Positions 30,201-37,074 of a stretch of DNA of 64,000 nucleotides are shown piece after piece. The notes beneath the pieces were generated by a model, which worked only from the letters and a program-made list of their open reading frames with translations, was not told where the DNA came from and did no database searches. A program made the translations under genes and the position numbers. Location of the stretch: contig JAEEIU010000049.1 of NCBI GenBank assembly GCA_016281495.1, forward strand, positions 1 through 64,000, written 5' to 3'. The stretch is from Treponema sp. (lineage in GTDB: Bacteria > Spirochaetota > Spirochaetia > Treponematales > Treponemataceae). How positions within the stretch are numbered: position 1 is the stretch's first letter; each line of letters opens with the position of its first letter.

Positions 30201-30559
30201 GCCAACTTTCTGAAGGTATAAGTTATTATATTTTTAAAGAAACAAGTTCTCCAGACAGTTATGCAATAATTCGAGTAAATAATAGAAAAACTTCTACGTA
30301 TGCAGGAAAGATAGACTGTAGTGCCACAATAAGAACTGACGATCCAAGCGGATTCCAGAATGGCGGTATTTCTGGTACCGACATGGAATATAACTGCAGT
30401 CAATATAGCACAGCTCATACATGGTATAACCATGATGTTTTCTGTCATAACTCCGTCGGAGATACCGTTAATACCTGCATTCACTTTAAAAGTAATTCTT
30501 CCACAAGCGGTATCGGAATGTTCTGGTCAGATCCACTGTATGCAATTAAGATAAATTAA
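24230..30559 (+). CDS. Giant beta-helix surface lipoprotein with three internal modules
   Basis: About 2110 residues. The lipoprotein signal is SLFVALVLTSC (Cys about 25). Residues about 30-525 are beta-sandwich/Ig-like segments. From about 526 the protein has three homologous modules with headers DLYVKSSSASG, DLWVAGTSLSS and NIYVAGSENRA (about 526, 893, 1339). Each header is followed by a K-x-PYA-x-I motif and a right-handed beta-helix of GGGIY/GGAIY/NGGAVYQ rungs. The last 150 residues form a distinct Cys-containing domain. No autotransporter barrel is present, so it is surface-anchored by lipid. Homologous segments could recombine with each other. TAGGGA precedes the ATG at 24230; a TTG at 24224 is in frame but less likely. 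Confidence 0.85.
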   Translation: MNFRRTHSLFISVFSLFVALVLTSCEFWQQPIRGYFEEWTEECSIAKYELVGIESYTDKDGNLCIASDHDAPVKLYLINPYHYNFNGEYTLHITKSQSFTPNITPDPNDTTVLHFTYLQSDLESKEGGEEIGGTLTMHHPVNPTLKEFTFSLKCNSRPPEVVNPAIMLQEYPAASNNKYYVLAFELPTTDSTGGIHKDIESITIDGTTYPITIDASGNMTFEDDKFNGSTPNPSLELLNKRFTHSPNAMYFYSGILAPTSDDEKRAKTFTIGYTDKAGLKTTKTVEAKLPAIAAPTVEDNDGNCLTDDGTVNTLHINYDPDNVAYTTITLTLPDVDDIGETYEGGAINCKLYGTNGNEITIATGESDDPTASSSTGSDGTVTLKIHKEGDYTLQTFTKASGHSNSATKTYKLKLAYADLDIPVVTKNTDPLSTSINNYIELDPDKNYSTVTISAPSTASFGLSVSGVSIEYKLYQGMTETDTPAYSSTGPINLTNMTLGQWTLVVTATKTGYHSSTATYHIRPYASDLYVKSSSASGNQGSDTEGDGSLTKPYATIERCIQEIQVINKSTANYTIHIIETLTGAQTIDGGYLNDKAAKLTIKGESTGILYGNSSAVPLSITTTVPVFITDLKITGGNGDYGGGLYCKADVTLQNGVEISENNATYSGGGIYLKTGSLTIENGVTISGNSATYGGGIYINSNNGCNVTINGGEIKGNNATDGGAIYNLASLTIKGGTISSNSAVTSGGGIYNAETLTMTSGTIGGSGESDLNTVTGTSGKGGAVYQNGTFNISGDANLYFSGNTEKTNDVYLETYTESGTTILRKVNVASSLSNSTVATLTPGRWKRGDKVISGAADANITGSYTKFKVSDAEWTVGKYVSGTATADMAARIGADLWVAGTSLSSDVGSSVTGGKSPSNSNRGTKKQPYADIATAVNECWDTTQNVEFIINVDGTVTGAQTIGNGSTINAKSLTITGYKTSGDSRATLNAGATSTAKKTALTINTGAKTFPITITNLIIKKGINTNGGGIYLTKGTLKLGNGVKVEQNEATSSGGGVYVDSNGILLMYGSAMVGEGTESYPSTSNPQGNKAAFGGAGIYNNQGIVALGYTAYTSESSNTKATGDDAFTGGVCRNLSTTTESGNTNSGGAGIYNYKGTVSVNGGRISFNDCASKGGAIRNGNGGTEKVYIHAGTIKYNKAAKGGAIYVQSGSTVELKGGLLTSNSATTNGGAVYQDGTFKVSGNAYITPGSAQLDNDVYLASTSKYIEVTDTLTPKSDGTSSGTAVSYTAAITPSEWTRGTQVLTGTYASDNYGKFKGSESDWLTIKDTNDSNKVKLYTSYNIYVAGSENRATGIGEPKTKANGGLGTKAKPYASIDEAVAQCWDTASTKTKTFTIYVSGVIKDAKQTISASITNAKEILLQGYGTYHSINRNLSSVNTNSGSALSIGTAVPVKITNMTITGGYASSGGGIYIGGNGQVYLGDGVVITGNKTTSNGGGVAVAEGAKLFLYGTARIGGSGTSLATDSTGNYTEGYGAGIHSQGSVYLGYSACNSSTGVPTTETSLSGGVTQNYAAATSSGGAGGIYVGQGKKLYMKSGNISYNYSGKKGGGVFLDNSGATMTMAGGTIAGNKATTDGGGVYIFGTSSTGYLVMTGGTIGNSSASNPAENTSGKYSNYAASGGGIYADAKTSVSITGGSVNYNYATYGGGLYWQGDSLTVNSNSLHISYNGAIAGGGIYFNSNGTLTQAQMNKNQAMTGGGILINNSKKVTVNGALKIQNCKADGGSGSAYGGGIYNSPNAELTVSGSMTLSSNSAVTSGSSSYAQGGGIYNEGTVTWSAGTVSSNTCSNVTNGNGGAVYQKGTFTIKGGTFTQGTALRNNDIYLPNSKFVTVSSYSNTSGNPTFSFPDSNYKIGTLVIKKDSNWTEADGDSFGNFILYRAKIIKRGLYSGVTKYSSGSEIQGVLALDTSATGLSYSDISTYVQGKTWTQQTSFSQLSEGISYYIFKETSSPDSYAIIRVNNRKTSTYAGKIDCSATIRTDDPSGFQNGGISGTDMEYNCSQYSTAHTWYNHDVFCHNSVGDTVNTCIHFKSNSSTSGIGMFWSDPLYAIKIN

Positions 30560-30665
30560 GGTATGTTAAACTACATTACTGAAAAATTCTCTGCATTTAT
30601 GGTGATTATAATCCGCCCTAGCAACAGTAATCATATTGATGTTGGGAGCGGTCCTTTCCCCCGCA

Positions 30666-30743
30666 CTACTCCCTAAGGCCTGCCAGCGGAATCACAAAGA
30701 CTCCGTCCTTGCGACGGACATAAAAACCTGTTGCCTCAGAATG
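30666..30743 (-). pseudogene. Possible C-terminal gene remnant
   Basis: The minus strand has an open stretch encoding HSEATGFYVRRKDGVFVIPL then AGLRE and a stop, with no start codon before an upstream in-frame stop. The protein-like composition suggests a remnant, but the stretch is short and could be chance. The rest of 30560-30774 shows nothing else besides a CCGTCC/GGACGG inverted repeat near 30708-30720. Confidence 0.25.
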
Positions 30744-30774
30744 TATTTTTTTGTATCTTTATAAGAAGAAAGTT

Positions 30775-31242
30775 ATGAAAGATATGGATACACCTCCAGT
30801 TCAGCACATCGGTGAATTTGTTCTCACAAAAAATGGAAATCTTGATTTTGGGGAAATTCCTTCTGAAATTGCAAAAATCATAAGGAGACAAGAAGGTAAA
30901 ATAAGGTTGAGGATTGGAGTAGAAATTGACAATGCAACTGGAAACTATGGAGAAAAGCATATCGAACGTCCAGAACGAATGGAAGCTCTGAAAAAATGTG
31001 GATTCATCAATGCGAGAGATTTTATAGAAGATGTATGTGGAAATTATAATGCCATCTATCAAGGGAAAAATAGTTCTTTAATACTGGTTAAAACAAACGT
31101 TGAAAAAAACCACATTGCCATTGTAAAACTCATACCTTATGAAAATGGTGATTTTTATGATGTTCTGACAGGTTATCCTTCAAGGAAAAGTGGAAAAAAT
31201 AAAAAACCGCTCCTCTGGCAATGCCAAAGTGAGCGGCCTTAA
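30775..31242 (+). CDS. Small protein, possibly a BECR/PBECR-fold nuclease
   Basis: 155 residues from the ATG at 30775 (AAGAAGAAA site); an in-frame ATG at 30751 is less well placed. After a polar N-terminal half (HIERPERMEALKKCGF), the C-terminal half has NYNAIYQGKNSSLILVK, HIAIVKLIPYENGDFYDVLT and GYPSRKSGKNKKPLLW. This strand order and the final basic/Trp segment recall Barnase-EndoU-Colicin-RelE nuclease domains found in phage and toxin contexts. The assignment is tentative. The last codons lie inside a hairpin (CCGCTC, 31207-31212, with GAGCGG, 31231-31236), and the cloverleaf element starts two bases after the stop. Confidence 0.5.
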   Translation: MKDMDTPPVQHIGEFVLTKNGNLDFGEIPSEIAKIIRRQEGKIRLRIGVEIDNATGNYGEKHIERPERMEALKKCGFINARDFIEDVCGNYNAIYQGKNSSLILVKTNVEKNHIAIVKLIPYENGDFYDVLTGYPSRKSGKNKKPLLWQCQSERP

Positions 31243-31243
31243 C

Positions 31244-31315
31244 AGATAGAAACGGGCGCCGTCCGTTTTTCGCACAAGTGCGAAGTCCATTTAAGCGCAT
31301 TTTGTTGGACTATCT
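31244..31315. other. Cloverleaf-like three-hairpin element
   Basis: Outer arms AGATAG (31244-31249) and CTATCT (31310-31315) enclose three hairpins: AAACGG/CCGTTT (31250-31268), TTCGCAC-AA-GTGCGAA (31269-31284) and GTCCA/TGGAC (31285-31310). They are packed edge to edge. The loops of arms 1 and 3 both carry GCGC and could pair. A fourth hairpin (31207-31236) lies directly upstream inside the ORF end. It is not a tRNA. Possibilities are a structured RNA, an integron attC-like site (GTTGGAC at 31304-31310 fits GTTRRRY) or the end of a mobile cassette. Confidence 0.55.
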
Positions 31316-31381
31316 AACTAAAATATAATATATTATCGTAAAAAGTCAAGTATCAAAAATAAAAGAAATTGGATGTCTTTT

Positions 31382-31434
31382 ACACCTTTTCAAGGTTTTT
31401 TACAGGTCAAATTTGCACCTTTTCAAGATTTTTT
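31382..31434. repeat. Direct repeat with small terminator-like hairpins
   Basis: ACACCTTTTCAAGGTTTTTT (31382-31401) and GCACCTTTTCAAGATTTTTT (31415-31434). The first folds as ACCTT/AAGGT plus a T run. They lie between convergent genes and may end transcription of the plus-strand ORF. Confidence 0.4.
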
Positions 31435-31466
31435 CCGGAATTCAAGCGATTTGCGGTGGTTTGCTA

Positions 31467-32321
31467 CTATGCTTTACCCTTCATCTTCCACCATCGGACA
31501 ACGGCGATGCCTATGATGATGATGTAGCCGGCTATGCTCAGGGGGACGGGGATTTCGTCAAAGAAAATCATTGCCCACAAGGCGGCGAAAATAACCTGGG
31601 TGTAATCGAATACGGAAATGTCCTTTGCGGGTGCGAATTTGTAGGCGTTGGTAATTCCAAACTGTCCCAAGGTAGCAGAAACTCCAGCGGCCATCAGAAT
31701 CAACAATTGGGTCCATGTCATTGGCTCAAACTGAATGATAAAGAAAGGCAAAGTGAGCAGGCACGAGAAACTGGAAAAATAAAAGACGATGACCGTTGAC
31801 TTTACGTTTTTCCTGCCCAAAAGGCGGACGCAGGCATAGGCGGTTCCAGCTCCAAAACCACCGTACAGGCCGATGAGGGAAGGAACCAGTGTAAAGCTTT
31901 GTGTGGGCCGGATGATCAGCAGGGCACCGATGAATGCAATCACTGTCGAAATTATGTCAAATGCCTTGGGCTTTTCCTTTAGCAGCGGAATGGAAACAAG
32001 TATTGCAAAAAAGGGTGAAAGCTTGTTCAGCATGTTGGAATCCGCAAGCCCGATCCTGTCGATGGCATAAAAGTTTGCGATAAGGGCGGTTGAACCCAAA
32101 AAACAGCGGAAGAACATGGGCCACCCCGCACCCTTTGGAACTGCAATGGAAGTTTTATTTCCAATCAAAACAAATACCGCCACAATTAACGCCACAAAAT
32201 TACGGAAGAACGCCTTTTCCATTGTGGGAAGGTCTCCAGCAAGCCGAACAAAAAAACTCATCAGTGAAAAGCCAATTGCCGCAAGAATTATGCAGATGAT
32301 TCCCTTTGTGTGTCCGCTCAT
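31467..32321 (-). CDS. EamA/DMT-superfamily transporter
   Basis: 284 residues with about ten membrane segments forming two EamA repeats (about 5-135 and 150-280), typical of drug/metabolite exporters such as RhaT/YdcZ relatives. Characteristic stretches are FFRNFVALIVAVFVLIG, SPFFAILVSIPLLKEKP and FDYTQVIFAALWAMIFFDEI. GGAGGAAG precedes the ATG. It begins 22 bases after the ttcA-like gene on the same strand and is probably co-transcribed with it. The substrate is unknown. Confidence 0.85.
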   Translation of the reverse strand: MSGHTKGIICIILAAIGFSLMSFFVRLAGDLPTMEKAFFRNFVALIVAVFVLIGNKTSIAVPKGAGWPMFFRCFLGSTALIANFYAIDRIGLADSNMLNKLSPFFAILVSIPLLKEKPKAFDIISTVIAFIGALLIIRPTQSFTLVPSLIGLYGGFGAGTAYACVRLLGRKNVKSTVIVFYFSSFSCLLTLPFFIIQFEPMTWTQLLILMAAGVSATLGQFGITNAYKFAPAKDISVFDYTQVIFAALWAMIFFDEIPVPLSIAGYIIIIGIAVVRWWKMKGKA

Positions 32322-32342
32322 TTTCTTCCTCCTGATGATTTT

Positions 32343-33053
32343 TTACGGCAGGTATTCCGTGTTGATGTTCCGGAGTGACTCAAACACCTTTTCCTTTGCG
32401 CGTCGGTCTCCGTTGGTCAGGGCCTGAAGTCTTGCCCGTGCGTCCTTTCTTCCTGAATTGTCCTGATACATGCATGTGCAGGTCGTGCTGATGTAGCCTG
32501 CATCGGATGCGTGTTCCTTTATCGTTTCCACGTCGGCATAACACAACGGACGGATTATCGTAAGCGGATATTTTTTGTAATTGAGTCTTGGCGGCATGGT
32601 AAAGAGTTTTGCCTTAAAGAGCATGTTCATCAAGAGCGTTTCCAGGATGTCGTCCAGATGATGTCCCAGTGCAATTTTATTGTAGCCGTTTTTGAGCGCG
32701 TAGGAAATCAGTTCGTTGCGCCTTTGGGTTGAACACCAGTAGCAGTTCATCTTGTGCCCTTCCTTGATGCGGTTCTGGACATCAACAAAATAATTCACGG
32801 CTTCCACATTCCAGCTCTTGAACTGTTCCCTTAACCTTGGGCTCATCGTACATCCTTCAAAATCCGTCTCGATGTGAATTGCGGTAAATGAAAAGTCTTC
32901 GTCCTTTCGTTTAACACGGTTTGCAAAATATTCAACAAGGGCTGTGGAATCTTTTCCGCCGGATGCCCCGATTAAAATTCTGTCTCCCTTTTCAATCAGT
33001 TTGTAATCATACACCGCCTTATCGATAAGACTGAATAACTTTGGCTGTCCCAT
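32343..33053 (-). CDS. ttcA: TtcA-like tRNA thiolation PP-loop ATPase
   Basis: 236 residues. The N-terminal PP-loop ASGGKDS (about 30-36) adenylates the target base. The CYWCS motif (about 104-107) supplies the Cys pair for an iron-sulphur cluster or persulphide, and a Cys-rich TCTCMYQD segment lies near the C-terminus. TtcA makes 2-thiocytidine-32 in tRNA. It is shorter than E. coli TtcA (about 310), which fits the short family form; a related U34/U54 thiolase is the alternative. An extended -10 (TGCTATACT) ends seven bases before the ATG, with no ribosome site, so the mRNA looks leaderless. Confidence 0.78.
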   Translation of the reverse strand: MGQPKLFSLIDKAVYDYKLIEKGDRILIGASGGKDSTALVEYFANRVKRKDEDFSFTAIHIETDFEGCTMSPRLREQFKSWNVEAVNYFVDVQNRIKEGHKMNCYWCSTQRRNELISYALKNGYNKIALGHHLDDILETLLMNMLFKAKLFTMPPRLNYKKYPLTIIRPLCYADVETIKEHASDAGYISTTCTCMYQDNSGRKDARARLQALTNGDRRAKEKVFESLRNINTEYLP

Positions 33054-33060
33054 GGGTGAA

Positions 33061-33069
33061 AGTATAGCA
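33061..33069 (-). promoter_or_regulatory. Extended -10 promoter of the ttcA-like gene
   Basis: TGC-TATACT on the minus strand (33069-33061), with seven bases to the start codon at 33053. TTAACA 19 bases upstream is a weak -35 candidate. Confidence 0.5.
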
Positions 33070-33111
33070 CAATTATGTGTTTTTGTGTTAAGAATATCGG
33101 ATCATCAGCAT

Positions 33112-33531
33112 TCAATCATTTATTAAATCCAAGAATTCCTCGGGACTAACAACAGGAATAGATGATCTTTCAAAATCTTTTTTATTTCGCGTGATTATGT
33201 AATCCACCCCAGCTATTATTGCAGATTCATTTTGCATTGAATCTTCAAAATCATCAAAAGAATTATTACTTGCAGCTTTCTTAACACTACCATCGGTTTC
33301 TGAAACAACAAATAGTACATTATGAAGCTTAAGAATTGTTTCTTTGCAGTACTCAGGTGATGCATCTGTCCTTTCGCTTAACATATAGAAAACATCAACA
33401 AGCGAGTGAGGAGTAACACAACCATCAATCTTAAACAGGCACATATCGAATATTTTCTTTGCTTTGTCATAGAATGGTTGTCGTTTTAAAAGATAATCAA
33501 GTAAAATATTGGTATCAAGAAAGACTTTCAT
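33112..33531 (-). CDS. PIN-domain toxin (VapC-like)
   Basis: 139 residues. The PIN domain begins VFLDTNILLDYL (catalytic Asp5) and ends with the acidic cluster FDDFEDSMQNESAI and YIITRNKKDF. These residues hold the metal of a VapC-type ribonuclease. The start ATG at 33531 follows GGAGAAAGT and lies 17 bases inside the end of the antitoxin gene, in another frame, so production is coupled. The longer frame to 33573 is not used because it lacks a site and is foreign to the PIN fold. Confidence 0.85.
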   Translation of the reverse strand: MKVFLDTNILLDYLLKRQPFYDKAKKIFDMCLFKIDGCVTPHSLVDVFYMLSERTDASPEYCKETILKLHNVLFVVSETDGSVKKAASNNSFDDFEDSMQNESAIIAGVDYIITRNKKDFERSSIPVVSPEEFLDLIND

Positions 33532-33784
33532 ACTTTCTCCAGAGTGCTTCAACTCTTTCCTTTCTGCCATCAAGACTGTTCTCTAATTTAGGATTAAAAA
33601 TCATTTTATCAAGCTCCGCAAGTGACTTTGCTGCCAAAACACGTTCTTCTGGAGTTTTTGAGTTTTGAAGAGAGTTTTTTTCCTTTGGCATTGACTCTAT
33701 AAACTTGATAACACTTAAAGTCTGTTCATCATCTAAATTATCAAGATAACTAATTACTTTCTGTTTGAGAGCCATCGCTGACAT
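33515..33784 (-). CDS. VapB-like antitoxin
   Basis: 89 residues, mostly helical and charged (VISYLDNLDDEQTLSVIKFI at the N-terminus, a long basic/acidic C-terminal helix RKERVEALWRKYESL). GGAGG six bases before the ATG at 33784 favours it over the ATG at 33787. The 3' end overlaps the PIN gene by 17 bases. Its promoter (TATAAT near 33817-33822) contains an inverted repeat TTCCC...GGGAA, a likely site for autoregulation by the toxin-antitoxin complex. Confidence 0.75.
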   Translation of the reverse strand: MSAMALKQKVISYLDNLDDEQTLSVIKFIESMPKEKNSLQNSKTPEERVLAAKSLAELDKMIFNPKLENSLDGRKERVEALWRKYESLS

Positions 33785-33862
33785 CATCTACCTCCAGTTT
33801 TAAGGCTATCATCATTATACCCTATTTCCCGACATTGGGGAAGATTATTAAAACAGGACAAG

Positions 33863-34201
33863 TTACGGTCTTATTTTGTCCAAGGCCCTGTTGAGGATTC
33901 TTCGGATGTCGTCTACTACTTCTTCTGTGATTTGATTTTTGATTTTTTCGGTTTCTGGAGTTTTCTCTATTGCAACAGGTGTTGTATCTTGTGGAATAAA
34001 AAGCTGATAGACTTCCACTCCTAATGCCTCGGCTATTTTTATAAGATTCTCTGTCCTTGGAAACCTGCGTTTTCCCTCAACATTATTTATATTCTGTGCT
34101 GAAACACCAATTTTCTCGGCAAGCGTTTCCTGTGTGTATCTTCCCTTTCTATAGAGTTTAATATTCTGTGATAATGTTTCCAAAAGTTCCTTTTCTGTCA
34201 T
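33863..34201 (-). CDS. XRE-family helix-turn-helix regulator
   Basis: 112 residues. The Cro/CI-type HTH occupies about residues 8-65 (YTQETLAEKIGVSAQNINNV, then the conserved FPRTENLIKIAEALGV). The C-terminal tail is charged and helical. The start at 34201 (GAAGTGAAG site) begins just before the domain; the longer frame to 34249 runs through an operator. It is divergent from a surface lipoprotein gene, and two matching palindromes lie between them, so it probably controls both. Confidence 0.85.
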   Translation of the reverse strand: MTEKELLETLSQNIKLYRKGRYTQETLAEKIGVSAQNINNVEGKRRFPRTENLIKIAEALGVEVYQLFIPQDTTPVAIEKTPETEKIKNQITEEVVDDIRRILNRALDKIRP

Positions 34202-34207
34202 GTCTTC

Positions 34208-34286
34208 ACTTCCATTCTGGTAGTATTTCCATAAAAATAACACTTGCAAATTGGACTAATTAGCTTTATACTTCCATATTGGGAGT
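34208..34286. promoter_or_regulatory. Twin operators between XRE regulator and lipoprotein gene
   Basis: ACTTCC-ATTCT-GGTAGT (34208-34224) and ACTTCC-ATATT-GGGAGT (34270-34286) are dyads sharing the same single mismatch position, with centres 62 bp apart (about six helical turns). One overlaps the ribosome site region of the regulator and the other faces the lipoprotein gene. Binding by the XRE protein is inferred. Confidence 0.65.
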
Positions 34287-34348
34287 ATTCTCAATAATAC
34301 TTCATTTTGTAGAAAGAACAGATTCATCAAAACCACGAGGAGGTTCGT

Positions 34349-36094
34349 ATGAAAAATCAGTTAAAAACCTATTTATTTGTATTGTTTGTCATTTTTTCCA
34401 TGACATTCACTTTTTTCGCATGTAAGGCAGAGGTTGAGGAACCTGAGCCAATACCGGAGCCGACATATTACACTGTAACTTATGTCTCTGAGCATGGAAC
34501 TGCACCTGAAGCCATCTCTGTCCTGAAAAACACAGTGCTCACGGAAGGACAGTTAGCGGCACTTTCTGATGGAACCTTGGTGTTCAAGGGCTGGTATGAC
34601 GGAGATGTAAAGGCGGTTGCAGGTACGTATCAGGTAACCCGAAATGTAACGCTTACAGCTCATTGGGCCGCTACAGCGACAGTTTCGTATCAAAGTGTCT
34701 TTGGCACGGTGCCGGAAAGCTTTGATGTTGAGCTGAACCAGACTCTGACAGCAGAAAACCTTGCCGACATTACCTGCAGCCCCTACACTTTCCAGGGCTG
34801 GTTCTATTCAAAGGACGAGAACAATAACGGAACAGGAACTCAGGCGCAGGCTGATGACCCTATAACAGCAGATACACAACTCTATGCAAGATGGCAGACG
34901 GCAACCGTTACATTCACAACACAATACGGCTCCGTTCCTTCCATAACAAGATATACAGGTGAAATAATTGAATACTCAGAAATCCCGTCCCTTTCCAATA
35001 CTGGTTATACATTCGGTGGATGGTTCAATGGCACCACACAGCTAACCACAAATTACACGGTAATGAGCAATGTAACGTTTACTGCCAGATGGACTGCTAA
35101 TACCTACACCATAACATTCAAGGCAAACGGTGGTGCTGGGGCCGATTATACTCAGACTGTAACTTATGGAACGACAACAAAACTTAATGCCAACGCATTC
35201 TCATATCCTGGTTATGCACTTTTACAATGGAATGAAGAGGCAGACGGAAGCGGAACAAGCTATTCAGATGAAGCTGATTTTGTCGTACAGGCAACTGATA
35301 TCACACTTTATGCACAGTGGGATCCAATTGCAGATAACACTACGATTATAGATATGATTAGAGCCTCTACAGAAACTAGAACGATAGCAGCAAAGGGAGA
35401 ATTCAGCAACACGTTGATGGCTGAATTAAAACAAGTACTTCACGAAGAGAATTATAATGTTACATTAGATTTTTCTCATGTCACAGGATTGACAAGTTTA
35501 GAGAAATACGCCTTTGAATATTGCTGGATAGATGAAATTATTTTACCAGAAACTATAACAGCTATACCTTCATCTGCCTTTCTTGGAGGCCGACTCAAGA
35601 AAATTAGAATACCTGAGAGTGTGACATCAATAGGTAGCTATGCCTTTTGTGATTGTTCATACCTTACAAGTATAACTATACCTGACAGTGTAACAAGTAT
35701 AGGTCCAATTGCATTTCAGAACTGCAAAAATCTCAAAAGTATTATCATACCAGACAGCATAACAACTATACCAGACCAGGCTTTTTTTCAGTGTGAAAAC
35801 CTTGAAACTGTAACTATACCGAACAGCGTAACAACTATAGGAAAATATGCTTTTGAAAATTGCAAAAAACTCCGAAGTATTACCATACCAGAAAGCGTAG
35901 TATTTTTCGGGAATGATTGTTTTGAGGACTCCCCTATCACACAAATGGTTTTTGCTGACACAGAGAGCAAATGGTATTCTAAAATAAATGGTAATACCTA
36001 TATCGGGAAAATGAACAACCCAAGCAAAAATGGAACTTTAATAAAGGAATATACTGATGGCTACAGTGTATTCAGCGAAAAGTACTCGCAATAA
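34349..36094 (+). CDS. Surface lipoprotein with InlB-type and BspA-type leucine-rich repeats
   Basis: 581 residues. The signal FVIFSMTFTFFAC gives the lipidated Cys near residue 28, followed by an acidic/Pro linker. Four InlB B-repeat-like (Listeria-Bacteroides) units lie at about 41-110, 111-184, 185-252 and 253-327 (GWYDG, GWFYS, GGWFNG, ending in LTAHW/LYARW/FTARW/LYAQW). Five or six BspA-type leucine-rich repeats lie at about 370-530 (SVTSIGSYAFCDCSYLTSIT, then IPDSVTSIG). BspA repeats mediate adhesion in Treponema and Tannerella. GAGGAGG precedes the ATG. It is divergent from the XRE regulator. Confidence 0.88.
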   Translation: MKNQLKTYLFVLFVIFSMTFTFFACKAEVEEPEPIPEPTYYTVTYVSEHGTAPEAISVLKNTVLTEGQLAALSDGTLVFKGWYDGDVKAVAGTYQVTRNVTLTAHWAATATVSYQSVFGTVPESFDVELNQTLTAENLADITCSPYTFQGWFYSKDENNNGTGTQAQADDPITADTQLYARWQTATVTFTTQYGSVPSITRYTGEIIEYSEIPSLSNTGYTFGGWFNGTTQLTTNYTVMSNVTFTARWTANTYTITFKANGGAGADYTQTVTYGTTTKLNANAFSYPGYALLQWNEEADGSGTSYSDEADFVVQATDITLYAQWDPIADNTTIIDMIRASTETRTIAAKGEFSNTLMAELKQVLHEENYNVTLDFSHVTGLTSLEKYAFEYCWIDEIILPETITAIPSSAFLGGRLKKIRIPESVTSIGSYAFCDCSYLTSITIPDSVTSIGPIAFQNCKNLKSIIIPDSITTIPDQAFFQCENLETVTIPNSVTTIGKYAFENCKKLRSITIPESVVFFGNDCFEDSPITQMVFADTESKWYSKINGNTYIGKMNNPSKNGTLIKEYTDGYSVFSEKYSQ

Positions 36095-36162
36095 GTATCC
36101 AGTACACAAAATATATTTGGAGAGAGTTTAATCAGAATTTATAATACAAAGAGGAATTGACT

Positions 36163-36948
36163 ATGGAAATATTCAATGACGATGAATACTATGATAAGAT
36201 TTTTGGTAAAACAGAGGATGAACTGAAAGCCAACTTAAAACAGAATAGCAATAATGCTGCCGATATAATAAAAAGAGCCTCTGACAGAGCAACAGATATA
36301 AGAAAATTTGAGACAAATTTATTTTGGGAACGCGGCAAATACTATTGGGCTTTTATACTTGCAGCATTTACTGCACATTTTTATTTATTGAATATTGTTC
36401 TTAAAAACGGTGAAAATGGACTATCATTGAAAACATTTATGGACCTTCCAGTTTTGGCACTGTTTAGTCTTGCCATAACAGCATTTGTATGTTTTTTCTT
36501 TTGCTTTACGTGGACTCTCATGAATAAAGGCTCAAAATTTTGGCAGAAAAACTGGGAGCAACATGTAAATAAAATGGAAAAACTTGAGAATTCAAGACTC
36601 TTTTCAACTTATCTCAATCCAAACGACAAAGACTATAAAAAGTGCCCTTTAAAATTTTCGGCTTATGATTATTCTGTTTCAAAACTCGTTTTGTCAACCT
36701 CTATATTGCTAATGGTTATAAGTTTTGGAATGTTTATTTTCTATATCTTTTTAACAATGATAAGATTGTTTTCCCTGATTGTAATTTTTTCCACTAATAA
36801 AATTCTATTGATTGTGATTACAATTATTTCTTGCCTTATAGTAGTTATTATAACATATTCTATTTTTAGGTGTATTACGAAACATATTAGCGGAAACCAT
36901 GATTTAAATAATGTAGAGCAAAAAAAATGGTATCAAGCCGATGTATAA
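36163..36948 (+). CDS. Four-helix membrane protein of unknown function
   Basis: 261 residues. A charged N-terminal segment (about 1-60) is followed by two membrane helices (YYWAFILAAFTAHFYLL; LALFSLAITAFVCFFFCF), a polar loop of about 60 residues, and two more helices (LLMVISFGMFIFYIFL; LLIVITIISCLIVVIITY). GAGGAATTGACT sets the ATG at 36163. It lies 68 bases after the lipoprotein gene and could share its transcript. No family is recognised. Confidence 0.65.
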   Translation: MEIFNDDEYYDKIFGKTEDELKANLKQNSNNAADIIKRASDRATDIRKFETNLFWERGKYYWAFILAAFTAHFYLLNIVLKNGENGLSLKTFMDLPVLALFSLAITAFVCFFFCFTWTLMNKGSKFWQKNWEQHVNKMEKLENSRLFSTYLNPNDKDYKKCPLKFSAYDYSVSKLVLSTSILLMVISFGMFIFYIFLTMIRLFSLIVIFSTNKILLIVITIISCLIVVIITYSIFRCITKHISGNHDLNNVEQKKWYQADV

Positions 36949-37074
36949 TAAAAGATACTTAAGAAAGTGGTAGAATCCACTAACAGTTTTATTTCACACA
37001 GACAAAACACATGGCTCATTGTAATATGGAATCAAAGAGTCATGTGTTAAGAATGCCAGGCCATCAGCTTTTGC

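Noticed and set aside
31237-31310. Definite integron attC site
   Set aside because: The right end fits GTTRRRY, but the left CCTTAAC does not pair with it properly and no integrase is in the window, so it is kept only as a hypothesis.
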